Source: Acidobacteriota bacterium (GTDB lineage Bacteria; Acidobacteriota; Terriglobia; Terriglobales; Acidobacteriaceae). From it: 64,000 bases of DNA. The notes beneath the pieces were generated by a model. That model was not told the DNA's origin and did not search any database. It saw only the letters and a list, made by a program, of their open reading frames with translations. A program made the translations under genes and the position numbers. Of the stretch, positions 53,267 through 62,046 are shown one piece after another (the first letter of the stretch is position 1; each line of letters starts with the position of its first letter). Where the stretch lies: contig JAJZBZ010000003.1 in NCBI GenBank assembly GCA_021846275.1, forward strand, positions 248,001 through 312,000. The letters are read 5' to 3'.

Positions 53267-53929
53267 CTACTGGACGGCTGTGAGGTCGGGCTGGACTTTG
53301 CGAAGGTCTTTTTCAAACCGATCAGCCATGTCTTTTACGGACTTGTCGGCGATGCAGCCCGGAAAGTCGGCGAAGACGGCCGTCACGAGTGCGTCGCCAC
53401 CATCGTCACGCACCGATACCCGAGCGGCGTCGCAGCTGTTCGGACGGTGCCATGGCTTGCCGCTTACTTGGATGACGTGCGCGTCTTGGACTGTCGTGAC
53501 GAGCCGGAAATTCTCGGCTTTCAGCACATTCTGGACCTCTTCATAAGCCCATGCAACAGAGGCATCCGAACGCAGGTAAGAAACGTAGGTTTGCTTCGCG
53601 CCGGTGTCGGCCGAGGGATAGGAGGAAATGAGAGTGCTGCGCATGATAAGCGCATCGCCCAGACTGCTCAGTGCCGTGCTGAACTGAGCCAGCGCCGAGG
53701 GCCTCGCGCTGTAGGGAATCGTCATCGACGTGGTGGTCGTGGACACCATGGGAACCTGATCCACGGTGTAGCTGGGCGCGAAGGTGCTTGGCACACTGTT
53801 GTCCGCGTGCGGCGCAGGAATGACTGCGATCGGGATGACCTGACTGGGAATTTGGGAGTTTGGCACCGACTGGGCAAACGCGCAGAAGGCGCCGATGAGC
53901 AACGAGGACAGAACGAGAGCTTTAAGCAT
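53267..53929 (-). CDS. Secreted protein on the opposite strand inside the late operon (moron candidate)
   Basis: The 220-residue protein begins with a clear signal peptide (MLKALVLSSLLIGAFCAFA, cut before QSVPNS). AGGAG lies 7 nt upstream of the ATG and TACAAT, a good -10 element, lies about 40 bp upstream on the same strand (53970-53975). The mature part is Ser/Thr/Pro-rich, then folded (about 90-215) with two widely spaced cysteines (NSCDAARVSV, FPGCIADK) that could form a disulfide. I recognise no family. It is the only leftward gene in the prophage and has its own signals, as expected for a gene expressed in the lysogen. Confidence 0.78.
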   Translation of the reverse strand: MLKALVLSSLLIGAFCAFAQSVPNSQIPSQVIPIAVIPAPHADNSVPSTFAPSYTVDQVPMVSTTTTSMTIPYSARPSALAQFSTALSSLGDALIMRSTLISSYPSADTGAKQTYVSYLRSDASVAWAYEEVQNVLKAENFRLVTTVQDAHVIQVSGKPWHRPNSCDAARVSVRDDGGDALVTAVFADFPGCIADKSVKDMADRFEKDLRKVQPDLTAVQ

Positions 53930-53994
53930 GGGGTGGCTCCTTTTTCAGGCGTAACCGAGCCTGCGCAGAATTGTACACCCGCGGAGATGGAAGC

Positions 53995-56900
53995 ATGGCG
54001 ACGTCGACACTGAATATCGCGCAGCAGATGGTCCAGGATGGATCGCTCCCGGACATGCCACAGGCCCCTGTGCCCATGCGCGCTGTGGTAACGGCAGCGT
54101 CAACTCTGAACCCGGACAGCGAAGCCAGGATCCAGCAGGTGGCGCAGCAGTCCGGCATGGCCCCAGAGCTGGCGCGAAGCAATCCGAAGGCAGCGTATCA
54201 GGCTGCGACGGCCGCCGACCTGGCCGAGCGCGATCTCGAAAGACGCAATCCGATCCTCGCCGCTCAGCTCCAGAATCCCGACTTTGCCGGAGTCGCCCAC
54301 GACGACCTCGACAGCCTCTCAAAGATCGAACAGGGAGCGGCAACGCTGCGCGCGGCGGATCCGCCGCCCAGCTTCCTGGGCCGCGCGTGGAACGAAGTAA
54401 AATCCGCTGCCGCGAATACAAACACTGCGTTCTTTGACGCGTTCAAGCCGGTGATTGACGCGGCGGGCGTTGCGCTCGAGGCCGGCAGCGAGACTCCTCC
54501 GGCTCTGCTCGCGGGGCTGAGCGGAGCTGACCCCGGATTCGAGGGTCTGAAGGACATCTGGGTGCGCCCCAACAACTGGGCTGTCCAGCAGCGCGTCACC
54601 GACCCGATTCAGCAATGGCTCTCGCAAAACGTCATTCAGGGGCCATCGCAGTATGCGACCGACCCCGCGACCGGGCAGACGGTGAAGAATCCGGCTTTCC
54701 ACTGGTATGGCCGGGGCCTCGTGAATCAGGTCGAGCAGGTTCCGGGCGCGCTCGGAGCGTTCATGCTGCTGGGACGCGCTGGCGCTGCGGCTGGAGAAGC
54801 AGGCCAGGGCGCCGAAGGCGCGGGCAGTGCGGCGGACGAAGGCGCTGACGGAGCAGGGGCGGCGAAAGCGGCATCCGCTCCGCTGGAGCCAGCGACCGCA
54901 GGCGGAATCGAGCGCCAACTCGTGCCAGCCGTGCTCGGGTCCACGAGCGCGCAGAATACCTATGCCGACGCGCGGGCCAAGGGCGCTGACATCAAGACAG
55001 CAGTGCTTGCCGCGATCGATTCCGGGCTGAGCAACTACGCCTTCATGGGCGCAATGCCGGAAGCTGCTCCAGCCGAAACCCTCGCCGGCGCAGCTGGGCA
55101 GTTCGCCGCTCGAAGCATCGGCCTCGGCGCGGGCATGGGGATATCCGACAACGCGATCGCGCAGCAGTATGATCCACAGCGCGGGATATTTGACGAAGTG
55201 CCTGGGTCGATCCTGAACATGGCCGCGTTTGAAGGCGGCGGCGCACTGGCGCATATTGCCTCTGGCGCGCTCGGAGCGACAGCGGACGCGGTGGAGGCCT
55301 CCCGGCTGCGCCAGCGCTCGCCAGAAGCCTTCCAATCGTTTCTGGATGCGACTTTCGAGGGCGATGAGAGCCTGCGCATTCCGGCGCAGGATTTTGTCAG
55401 CTACTTCCACCAGAAAAATGTCGATCCGGCAAAGGCGGCCAACGACCTGGGCATCACGAACCTGGCCGAAGCGGCCGAGGCCGGCTCGGACCTCGAGATA
55501 CCGCGCGCCAACTTTTTCGGCAAGCTGCCAACCGAGGACGTCAAAGCCCTGCTTCCGGATGTCGTCAATCCGGCGACGAACATGACCCAGCGGGAGCAGG
55601 ACGGCTACAAGGACGAGCTGAACGAATGGATGAAGGGCGGCGGCGTCGAAAATCTCCAGCGCGAGTTTGCGACTGCGGACGCGGAGACCCAGTCTGCTCC
55701 GGAGTGGAAGCAGGTGTACGACGAGCTCCGAAGTCGCTACGTGGAAGCGGGCGAAAAAGAATCGGTCGCGGACAGCTATGCGACGCTGCATGCCAACGCT
55801 ATCGCAAACCTTGCCCGCAGCGCAGGCATGACGCCGATGGAGCTGCTGCGAATGCACAACCCACGCATCGTCGCGGGGGACGCTCCCGGCGTTGAGGGAC
55901 AGACGCTCGCTCCGGCCGCGGCGTCTCCGGCGCTCTACCAGTCGGAGATTTCGGTCCCGGGAGCCGACGGAAAGAGCGCATCCGTGCTCACCCCGTCGGG
56001 CTCGCTTGCTGGAAAATACAAGCTCGTCGAGGCGGCGGACCTGGTTCCGAGCCACGACCCATTCACCTTCGCCCAGAACCCTGCGTACCCTCCGGGAGTC
56101 CAGGAACGCGCGTACGACACGTCCAAGGAAGCTCAGGCCCGGGTCATCGAGCAGAGCCAGAATTACGAGCCAGCCTACACGGTGAACACGAATCCGGACG
56201 CTGTAAACGGCCCTCCGGTCATCGCGGATAACGGGATGGTTCTTGGCGGCAATTCGCGGTCCATGAGCACGATACGGATGTACCGCGACGGCGATGCCTC
56301 AGCGTATCGAGCAGCGCTCAAGGCTCACGCGGCGGATTTCGGATTAAGCCCGGACGACGTCGACCGCATGAAAGAGCCGGTGCTGGTCAGACAGGTCAAT
56401 ACGCCAGCGGATAAAGAGTCGCTGCGGCGAATTGGAAGCGACCTGAACAAATCCATGACGGGCGCGCTCGGATCGGCGGAGCAGGCCGTCAGCGCTGGAA
56501 AGAGCTTGCGACCGGAAACTCTGCGCTGGGCCGCGCAGACGATGAAAGATGGCGACCTGAGCCTTCGCGATCTGATGGCAGACCACGGTTCCGAGGTGGT
56601 GCGGCACCTGGAGCGCGACGGCGTCATTACGAGCCGTGAGCGCCCCGAGTTTGTCGACGCGGAGAGCGGCGGCCTGAATGACACCGGGAAAATCTTCGTT
56701 GAAAGAGCGCTCCTCGGCTCCGTGATCGACGAACCCAGGTTGCTTGAGGCCGCTCCGAAGAACGTGCTTCGCAAGCTGGAGCGATCACTTGGCGCGATCG
56801 CATCGGTGGCTACCCGACCCGACGAGTGGAATATCCTCCCTGCAATCCGGAGCGCTGTCGGTGAGGCCGCTTCGATCCGGAGCGAAGGCACGAACGTCGA

Positions 56901-59900
56901 GATGAGGCTGGCGCAAAAATCGTTGTTTGGCGGAGAGCGCAATCCGGTGGTCGACGCGCTTGTACGTTCGCTCGACGGAAGCCCGAAGGCTGTCACGGAG
57001 GCCTTCGAAAAGTTTGCGCACGATTCCGACCTCAATGCACCCGGACAGACGCGAATGTTTGCCGGCGCGGATGCTTTTGAGTCGTTCAATCACGCGTTTG
57101 GTAGTAACATCACTGAGGAAGGATATCGCCATGGCCTCGAAGAAGCAGCAGGAAGAAGCCCAGCCGTCGAGCGAGATGCAGACGACGCGGAAGATGATGG
57201 CGCGGTATCTGGAGCTGCCGCCGTTCGTGCGGGAGGCGGCGGCAAGGAATCTGACGGCGTCGGGAGAGCAGCTGGCGAGACAGGCGGGATCGCCGACACA
57301 ACAGCCGATGCCGGTCCCGTCTCCGGACCTGACAGCCAGCCAGACGCTGCCGGAGAACATGCTGCCAATGATCGAGTAGTCGAGGGGGCCGGAGCGCAGG
57401 AAAAGAGTGAGCCCCGCGGCAAGCGTGGTTGGTTCCGAATGCTTCCGGACGGCAGCTTTGAGATCGGCAAAACGAAGCTGGGCGACTTCAGCACGTTCGT
57501 GCATGAGCCTGCGCACGGCTATCTCGAGATGATCCGCGAGCTGGCGCAGCGTCCTGGCGCAAGCGACAGCCTGAAAGACGACTTCAAAACCATCGCGGAG
57601 TGGCTCGGCACCAGTCCGGAAAAAGCTGCCGAAGAAGGTTTCTCGCGCGCCGAACATGAGAAGTGGGCCGAAGCTAACGAGCAGTATCTGCGCGAGGGGG
57701 ACGCTCCCACTGGAAGCCTCAAGCGTGCTTTTCAGAACTTTGCTGTCTGGCTTGGTTCCGTATACCGCCGCGCGACTGCGCTCGGCATTCCGCTCAGCCC
57801 GGAGATACGCGGCGTTATGGACCGCATCTATGCCGCCGACGATGCGATCAATCGGGCGCGCGCGATGGACGGGAAGAGCAGTGACGAGCCGCTGTTCAAG
57901 TCCCCGGAAGAGGCAGGGTGGACGGATGCCGAGTATAGGCGGTACGCGGCTTCGAAAGGCATCGCCGTCGATGACGCGAAGGCGCAGCTTATCCGCGAGA
58001 TGCACGATGCCTGGGTGCGCGCACGCACCCAGGAGGCCCTCGAAGCCAAGCGATCCTTCCGCGACGCAGTTACCGAGGAGATCGACGCGCGTCGTGAGTA
58101 CACGGCGATTCGCTCGCTTCGTCGCGGTGCGCTTGACGACGGGACAGCGCTGACTCTGAACAGGGACGAGCTGGTCCGGCAGTTCGGGGAGGATCGCGTC
58201 GAATCCTTGCAGGAGCTGCATCGCGGCCTCTACCGTTCTGTGGGGGGAACGGATGCCGAGACGGCCGCTGAGATGCTCGGTTTTGGCTCTGGCGAAGAGA
58301 TGCTGCGCGCAATCGAGGGCGCGCCGCGGAGAGCTGCGGCCGTGGATGCTGCGACCAAACAATTCATGGCTCTCAAATATGGCGACATACGCTATGATGG
58401 CACTCTGGAAGACAAGGCACTGCTGGCGCTGCGAAACGAGGAAGAAGCGAAGTCGCTGTACCGCGAGCTTGGCGCCCTGCGCCGCAGAGTGACAGTCCTG
58501 CAGAAAAAGGCCGCTGACGCGAAAGCAGCGATGGCCGAGATCGCGCTTCAGCCGCTCGATCAGTATCAGGAGGCTGCCCGGCAGATGATCGCCGACAAGT
58601 CGGTTGCTGACATCCAGCCCCACCGCTACTTGAATGCAACCCGCATGTTCTCTCGGGAAGCCTTCGACGCTGTGCGGAGAGGGGATGCAAAAAAGGCGGC
58701 CGAGGCGAAGAACAAGGAACTGCTCAACCATTTCCTGTTCCGCGAGGCCTCTTCGGCCCGTGACTACGTGGAAAAGTTCGAGAGTTACACAAAGAGGGTT
58801 CAGAGCAAGACCACGCAGCAGCGCCTCGGGCTGGCGCAGGAAACCTCCGGTATTGACTATCGCGACCAGTTCAATTTTCTTCTTGCGAGATACAAGCTCG
58901 GCACGAGCACGCGAGTGCCGGAGAGCAGCCTTCGCGAGTGGGCGGAAAAGGTGTACGGGGTCGGAAACGAGCCAGCGATCGCACCGGAAATTCTGAATGA
59001 GAAAAGGTTCGGCGACTACCGGAATGCACCGCTCAGCGAAATTCGCCAGTTGCATGACGCGCTGGTCAACATCCGGCACTTGGCGATGCGCGAGTTCAAG
59101 ATGTTCGTCCAGGGCAAGCAGATCGAGTTCGCAGATGCGAAGGCCGCGATGATTGCGAGCGCGCGAGAAAATCTGCGCGAGAGGCCAGAGCATGTATTCG
59201 CCGAGAACGACGCCCTGGCTGACAAGGCCGCGAAGGCTCCGCGCTATCTCGACGCGCGCCTCGGAACGATGGAGCGGTGGGTCGAATGGCTGGACGGCGG
59301 TAAGACCGGGCCATGGCATGACAACGTCTGGAACCTGGCCGCAGACGCCCAGGGCGATGAGTACGGATTGCAGCATGAGGTGACGAAGACGGTTTTTGAC
59401 GCGCTCGACGACATGCCGGGGGATATGCGTCGGCGGCTGTGGACTGAGAAGGTGAGCGTAGACGGCGTGGGCGAGCCGATGTCACGACGCAGGATGCTCT
59501 CGGTGGCGTTCAACATGGGCAACGAGGGGAATCTTGATCGTCTGCAGAAGACCTTCGTCGATGCCGGATGGGATCCACGCGCGATCAGGGAAATTGGCGG
59601 CAAGCTCACGCGCGAGGAGTGGTCGTTTGTCCAGAAGGCGTGGGACAGCCTGAAGCCGATGGGCGAACGGATGCGCGAGCTCGAGCAGAGACTGACAGGG
59701 CTTCCTCCCTCCATGGTGAAGGTGACGCCATTTCGTGTGGCTCTTGAAGACGGCACGGAAATGGACCTTGAGGGCGGTTACTTCCCCATCGTCATGGACC
59801 CGCGCTTCAGCGAGCGCGGAAGCCAGCAGGACGCGAAGGAAACCGCGCAGAATGCGATGCAGCAGGGCTATGTCCGAGCCACAACCTCGCGTGGCTACAC

Positions 59901-61185
59901 GAAAGAAAGGACCGGCTACGGCGGCCCGCTGCTGCTGGATTACGAACAGGCATTGACGAGCCATGTGGCCAAGGTTGCCAAGGATCTCTCGCACCGCGAA
60001 TTCATGCTATCGACGCAGAGGCTGCTGCTCGATCCGGAGGTGCGGAAGACGCTGCGGGAGACTCTTGGGCCCGAGTATGAGGCGCAGTTCATGCCGTGGC
60101 TGAAGGCAATCATCAATGACAACAATGGCAGTGTCCAGGAGCGTCTGGACGGCCTGAAGTCAGCCATGCAGAAGCTGCGCTCCAACATCGTGGTTGCCGC
60201 TCTCTCCTTCAATCCGATTACGTCTCTTCTGCAGGTGTCGCACACGCCGCGCATGTTCCTGTACGCTCAGCCGCGGAGCCTGGCTCAGTCGCTCGTCGAT
60301 TTTCTTGCGCGGCCCGCGCAAATGACGCAGGAGATCCGCGATCTCTCGCCCAACGAAATGAAATTCCGCGGCGACAACCTCGACCGCGATCTTCGCGCCG
60401 TCGTGCTCGATCCCAGATATCAGGGCGGCTACGCGCGCCGGATGGCAGAGGCTGGTCGGTTCGCGCTGAGCGCCGTCGACCATCTCTTCAGCCACACGCT
60501 CTGGATGGCCGCCTACCGTGACGCACTGGCGAAATACCCCGACGCTTCGCCAGAGGCGGCCAGCGCAAAGGCCGCGCATGAGGCTGACAGCGCTGTACGG
60601 CTCGGATTGGGATCGCAGGCCCCGAAGGATCTCCCCGCGATCATGCGCAACAACGAGTTCAACAAGTTCATCACCACCCTCTACGGCTTCCACAACGGGG
60701 TCTACAATCAGATGCGCGATAATGCGCACGCATTCCGCTACGACCGCAACGTCGTGCGGCTTACCCTGTCAACCGTCCTGACGGCCGTCCTGCCGGCGGC
60801 GATGGGAGCGTGGCTTACGGGTCACGGGCCGAAGGATGGCGAAAACGTTGGAGCGTGGGTAGCAAAGCGGTCGCTGCTCTTCGCTGCCGACACAGTTCCG
60901 ATACTCAGGTCCGTCGCGTCCTTCCTGGACGGCGGCGACGACGTGCAGTTCAGCCCGATCGAGCGCATCCTTCAAAACGGGGCTAAGACGGCTATGGACG
61001 CGACTTCCGACAAGGACGACAAGGACTGGATCGGCATTGGGCTGAACGCGGCCGACTTCGCCGGCGAAATCGGCGGTGTGCCAGGCATGCACGAGGGCCT
61101 GAAGGTATTGCGGTACATTCACAGGGCGAATCAGGGCAACGTAGCTGCGCCGAACGTCCTGGACGCAATCACAGGCCATCCATAG
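53995..61185 (+). CDS. Giant polyvalent ejection protein with DdrB-ParB and HExxH domains
   Basis: The 2396-residue protein starts at ATG 53995 with GGAG upstream. Residues about 720-960 form a DdrB/DarB-type ParB-like domain (NGPPVIADNGMVLGGNSRSM, then RRIGSDLNKSMTGALG). A metalloprotease-like HEPAH (HExxH) lies at 1170-1174 in FSTFVHEPAHGYLEMI. The C-terminus has the large-polyvalent-protein block KFITTLYGFHNGVYNQMRD. Related proteins, such as P1 DarB, enter the host with DNA and protect it from restriction. A low-complexity linker at about 1045-1135 is overprinted by another gene. Confidence 0.85.
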   Translation: MATSTLNIAQQMVQDGSLPDMPQAPVPMRAVVTAASTLNPDSEARIQQVAQQSGMAPELARSNPKAAYQAATAADLAERDLERRNPILAAQLQNPDFAGVAHDDLDSLSKIEQGAATLRAADPPPSFLGRAWNEVKSAAANTNTAFFDAFKPVIDAAGVALEAGSETPPALLAGLSGADPGFEGLKDIWVRPNNWAVQQRVTDPIQQWLSQNVIQGPSQYATDPATGQTVKNPAFHWYGRGLVNQVEQVPGALGAFMLLGRAGAAAGEAGQGAEGAGSAADEGADGAGAAKAASAPLEPATAGGIERQLVPAVLGSTSAQNTYADARAKGADIKTAVLAAIDSGLSNYAFMGAMPEAAPAETLAGAAGQFAARSIGLGAGMGISDNAIAQQYDPQRGIFDEVPGSILNMAAFEGGGALAHIASGALGATADAVEASRLRQRSPEAFQSFLDATFEGDESLRIPAQDFVSYFHQKNVDPAKAANDLGITNLAEAAEAGSDLEIPRANFFGKLPTEDVKALLPDVVNPATNMTQREQDGYKDELNEWMKGGGVENLQREFATADAETQSAPEWKQVYDELRSRYVEAGEKESVADSYATLHANAIANLARSAGMTPMELLRMHNPRIVAGDAPGVEGQTLAPAAASPALYQSEISVPGADGKSASVLTPSGSLAGKYKLVEAADLVPSHDPFTFAQNPAYPPGVQERAYDTSKEAQARVIEQSQNYEPAYTVNTNPDAVNGPPVIADNGMVLGGNSRSMSTIRMYRDGDASAYRAALKAHAADFGLSPDDVDRMKEPVLVRQVNTPADKESLRRIGSDLNKSMTGALGSAEQAVSAGKSLRPETLRWAAQTMKDGDLSLRDLMADHGSEVVRHLERDGVITSRERPEFVDAESGGLNDTGKIFVERALLGSVIDEPRLLEAAPKNVLRKLERSLGAIASVATRPDEWNILPAIRSAVGEAASIRSEGTNVEMRLAQKSLFGGERNPVVDALVRSLDGSPKAVTEAFEKFAHDSDLNAPGQTRMFAGADAFESFNHAFGSNITEEGYRHGLEEAAGRSPAVERDADDAEDDGAVSGAAAVRAGGGGKESDGVGRAAGETGGIADTTADAGPVSGPDSQPDAAGEHAANDRVVEGAGAQEKSEPRGKRGWFRMLPDGSFEIGKTKLGDFSTFVHEPAHGYLEMIRELAQRPGASDSLKDDFKTIAEWLGTSPEKAAEEGFSRAEHEKWAEANEQYLREGDAPTGSLKRAFQNFAVWLGSVYRRATALGIPLSPEIRGVMDRIYAADDAINRARAMDGKSSDEPLFKSPEEAGWTDAEYRRYAASKGIAVDDAKAQLIREMHDAWVRARTQEALEAKRSFRDAVTEEIDARREYTAIRSLRRGALDDGTALTLNRDELVRQFGEDRVESLQELHRGLYRSVGGTDAETAAEMLGFGSGEEMLRAIEGAPRRAAAVDAATKQFMALKYGDIRYDGTLEDKALLALRNEEEAKSLYRELGALRRRVTVLQKKAADAKAAMAEIALQPLDQYQEAARQMIADKSVADIQPHRYLNATRMFSREAFDAVRRGDAKKAAEAKNKELLNHFLFREASSARDYVEKFESYTKRVQSKTTQQRLGLAQETSGIDYRDQFNFLLARYKLGTSTRVPESSLREWAEKVYGVGNEPAIAPEILNEKRFGDYRNAPLSEIRQLHDALVNIRHLAMREFKMFVQGKQIEFADAKAAMIASARENLRERPEHVFAENDALADKAAKAPRYLDARLGTMERWVEWLDGGKTGPWHDNVWNLAADAQGDEYGLQHEVTKTVFDALDDMPGDMRRRLWTEKVSVDGVGEPMSRRRMLSVAFNMGNEGNLDRLQKTFVDAGWDPRAIREIGGKLTREEWSFVQKAWDSLKPMGERMRELEQRLTGLPPSMVKVTPFRVALEDGTEMDLEGGYFPIVMDPRFSERGSQQDAKETAQNAMQQGYVRATTSRGYTKERTGYGGPLLLDYEQALTSHVAKVAKDLSHREFMLSTQRLLLDPEVRKTLRETLGPEYEAQFMPWLKAIINDNNGSVQERLDGLKSAMQKLRSNIVVAALSFNPITSLLQVSHTPRMFLYAQPRSLAQSLVDFLARPAQMTQEIRDLSPNEMKFRGDNLDRDLRAVVLDPRYQGGYARRMAEAGRFALSAVDHLFSHTLWMAAYRDALAKYPDASPEAASAKAAHEADSAVRLGLGSQAPKDLPAIMRNNEFNKFITTLYGFHNGVYNQMRDNAHAFRYDRNVVRLTLSTVLTAVLPAAMGAWLTGHGPKDGENVGAWVAKRSLLFAADTVPILRSVASFLDGGDDVQFSPIERILQNGAKTAMDATSDKDDKDWIGIGLNAADFAGEIGGVPGMHEGLKVLRYIHRANQGNVAAPNVLDAITGHP
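57131..57379 (+). CDS. 82-residue gene nested in another frame of the giant ejection protein
   Basis: An ATG at 57131 follows GAGGAAGGA with 7-nt spacing, one of the strongest ribosome-binding sites in the late region. The product looks like a normal folded protein: a charged N-terminus (ASKKQQEEAQ), a helix (TRKMMARYLELPPFVREAAA) and a Pro-rich tail. The enclosing frame across this exact interval is an Ala/Gly/Asp-rich linker, which suggests the nested frame is the constrained one. No family is recognised. Confidence 0.6.
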   Translation: MASKKQQEEAQPSSEMQTTRKMMARYLELPPFVREAAARNLTASGEQLARQAGSPTQQPMPVPSPDLTASQTLPENMLPMIE

Positions 61186-61294
61186 GCCAGCGCATCTTTC
61201 GGCAATGTCAGCATCTCCGACGATGTCTTCAAACTAACCACTGAATCCCACCAGGGAAATGGCGGGAACAACTCGCACGCTCCGAGGGAAGCAA

Positions 61295-62038
61295 ATGACA
61301 ATCAGCTCAACGAATCGCCTCGTCGTTTTTCAGGGGAACGGAGCCGCCTCGACGTTTCCATTCAATTTTGTCGCCTTTGAGCAGACGGACATGTTGCTAA
61401 TCCAGCTCGTGGTGGCAACCGGGCAGCTCACCGTCCTCGCACAGACGACGAACTACACCGTTTCGCTGAACGCGGATCAGGACACAAGCCCCGGAGGATC
61501 CGTCACGCTCGTGGCCGGCCCGCTGCCCACAGGCACTTCCCTCGTGGTTACGACAGCGATGCCCGAGATGCAGGGCGTCAACCTGGCCAATGCCGGGGCC
61601 TTTTTGCCCTCGGTGATCAACAATGCACTTGACCAGCTCGTGATCATGGTTCAGCAGCTCCAGCAGCAGCTCACCCTTGCAATCACTGCGCCTTTGACGG
61701 ACGAAGGGGCAAACCTCGGCTTGCCGCCGGCTGCGCAGCGGGCGGGAATGACGCTCCAGTTCGACGCCAACGGAAACGTGGCGCTTGCGGCCCCCGCTCC
61801 AGGAGGGACGACGCCTGGGCCTCAGATAGCTTCCGGCGCCGTCAACGGCGTCAACCAGTCCTTCACGTTCATCGCAGCTTCGGGAACGATGCCTGTGCCG
61901 CTGGTGTTCGCCGGCGGCGTATTTCAGTATCCCGTAACCGATTACGACCTGCCGGTCCCGGCCGGGGCTAATCTGTGGCAGATCGTCTTCACTTACGCGC
62001 CGACCAACGGCCCCATCGCAGTTGTAATTCTCAGCTAG
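61295..62038 (+). CDS. Tail fibre/tailspike adaptor protein
   Basis: The 247-residue protein starts at ATG 61295 with AGGGAAG upstream; an in-frame ATG at 61259 lacks a site. It opens with SSTNRLVVFQGNGAASTFPF and TVSLNADQDTSPGGSVTLV, the N-terminal module that many podoviruses use to attach fibres to the tail. A helical coiled segment (LPSVINNALDQLVIMVQQLQ) suggests a trimer, followed by a beta domain. The next gene begins after 8 bp, so the pair probably forms the receptor-binding apparatus. Confidence 0.85.
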   Translation: MTISSTNRLVVFQGNGAASTFPFNFVAFEQTDMLLIQLVVATGQLTVLAQTTNYTVSLNADQDTSPGGSVTLVAGPLPTGTSLVVTTAMPEMQGVNLANAGAFLPSVINNALDQLVIMVQQLQQQLTLAITAPLTDEGANLGLPPAAQRAGMTLQFDANGNVALAAPAPGGTTPGPQIASGAVNGVNQSFTFIAASGTMPVPLVFAGGVFQYPVTDYDLPVPAGANLWQIVFTYAPTNGPIAVVILS

Positions 62039-62046
62039 GAGGAGCA

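Noticed and set aside
53045..54013. Forward 322-codon frame across the reverse-strand secreted gene
   Set aside because: It is the mirror of a gene with signal peptide, promoter element and ribosome-binding site, and overlaps the ends of two virion genes.
56785..59376. Reverse 863-codon frame opposite the giant ejection protein
   Set aside because: Shadow frame; the forward frame carries DdrB-like and HExxH motifs.
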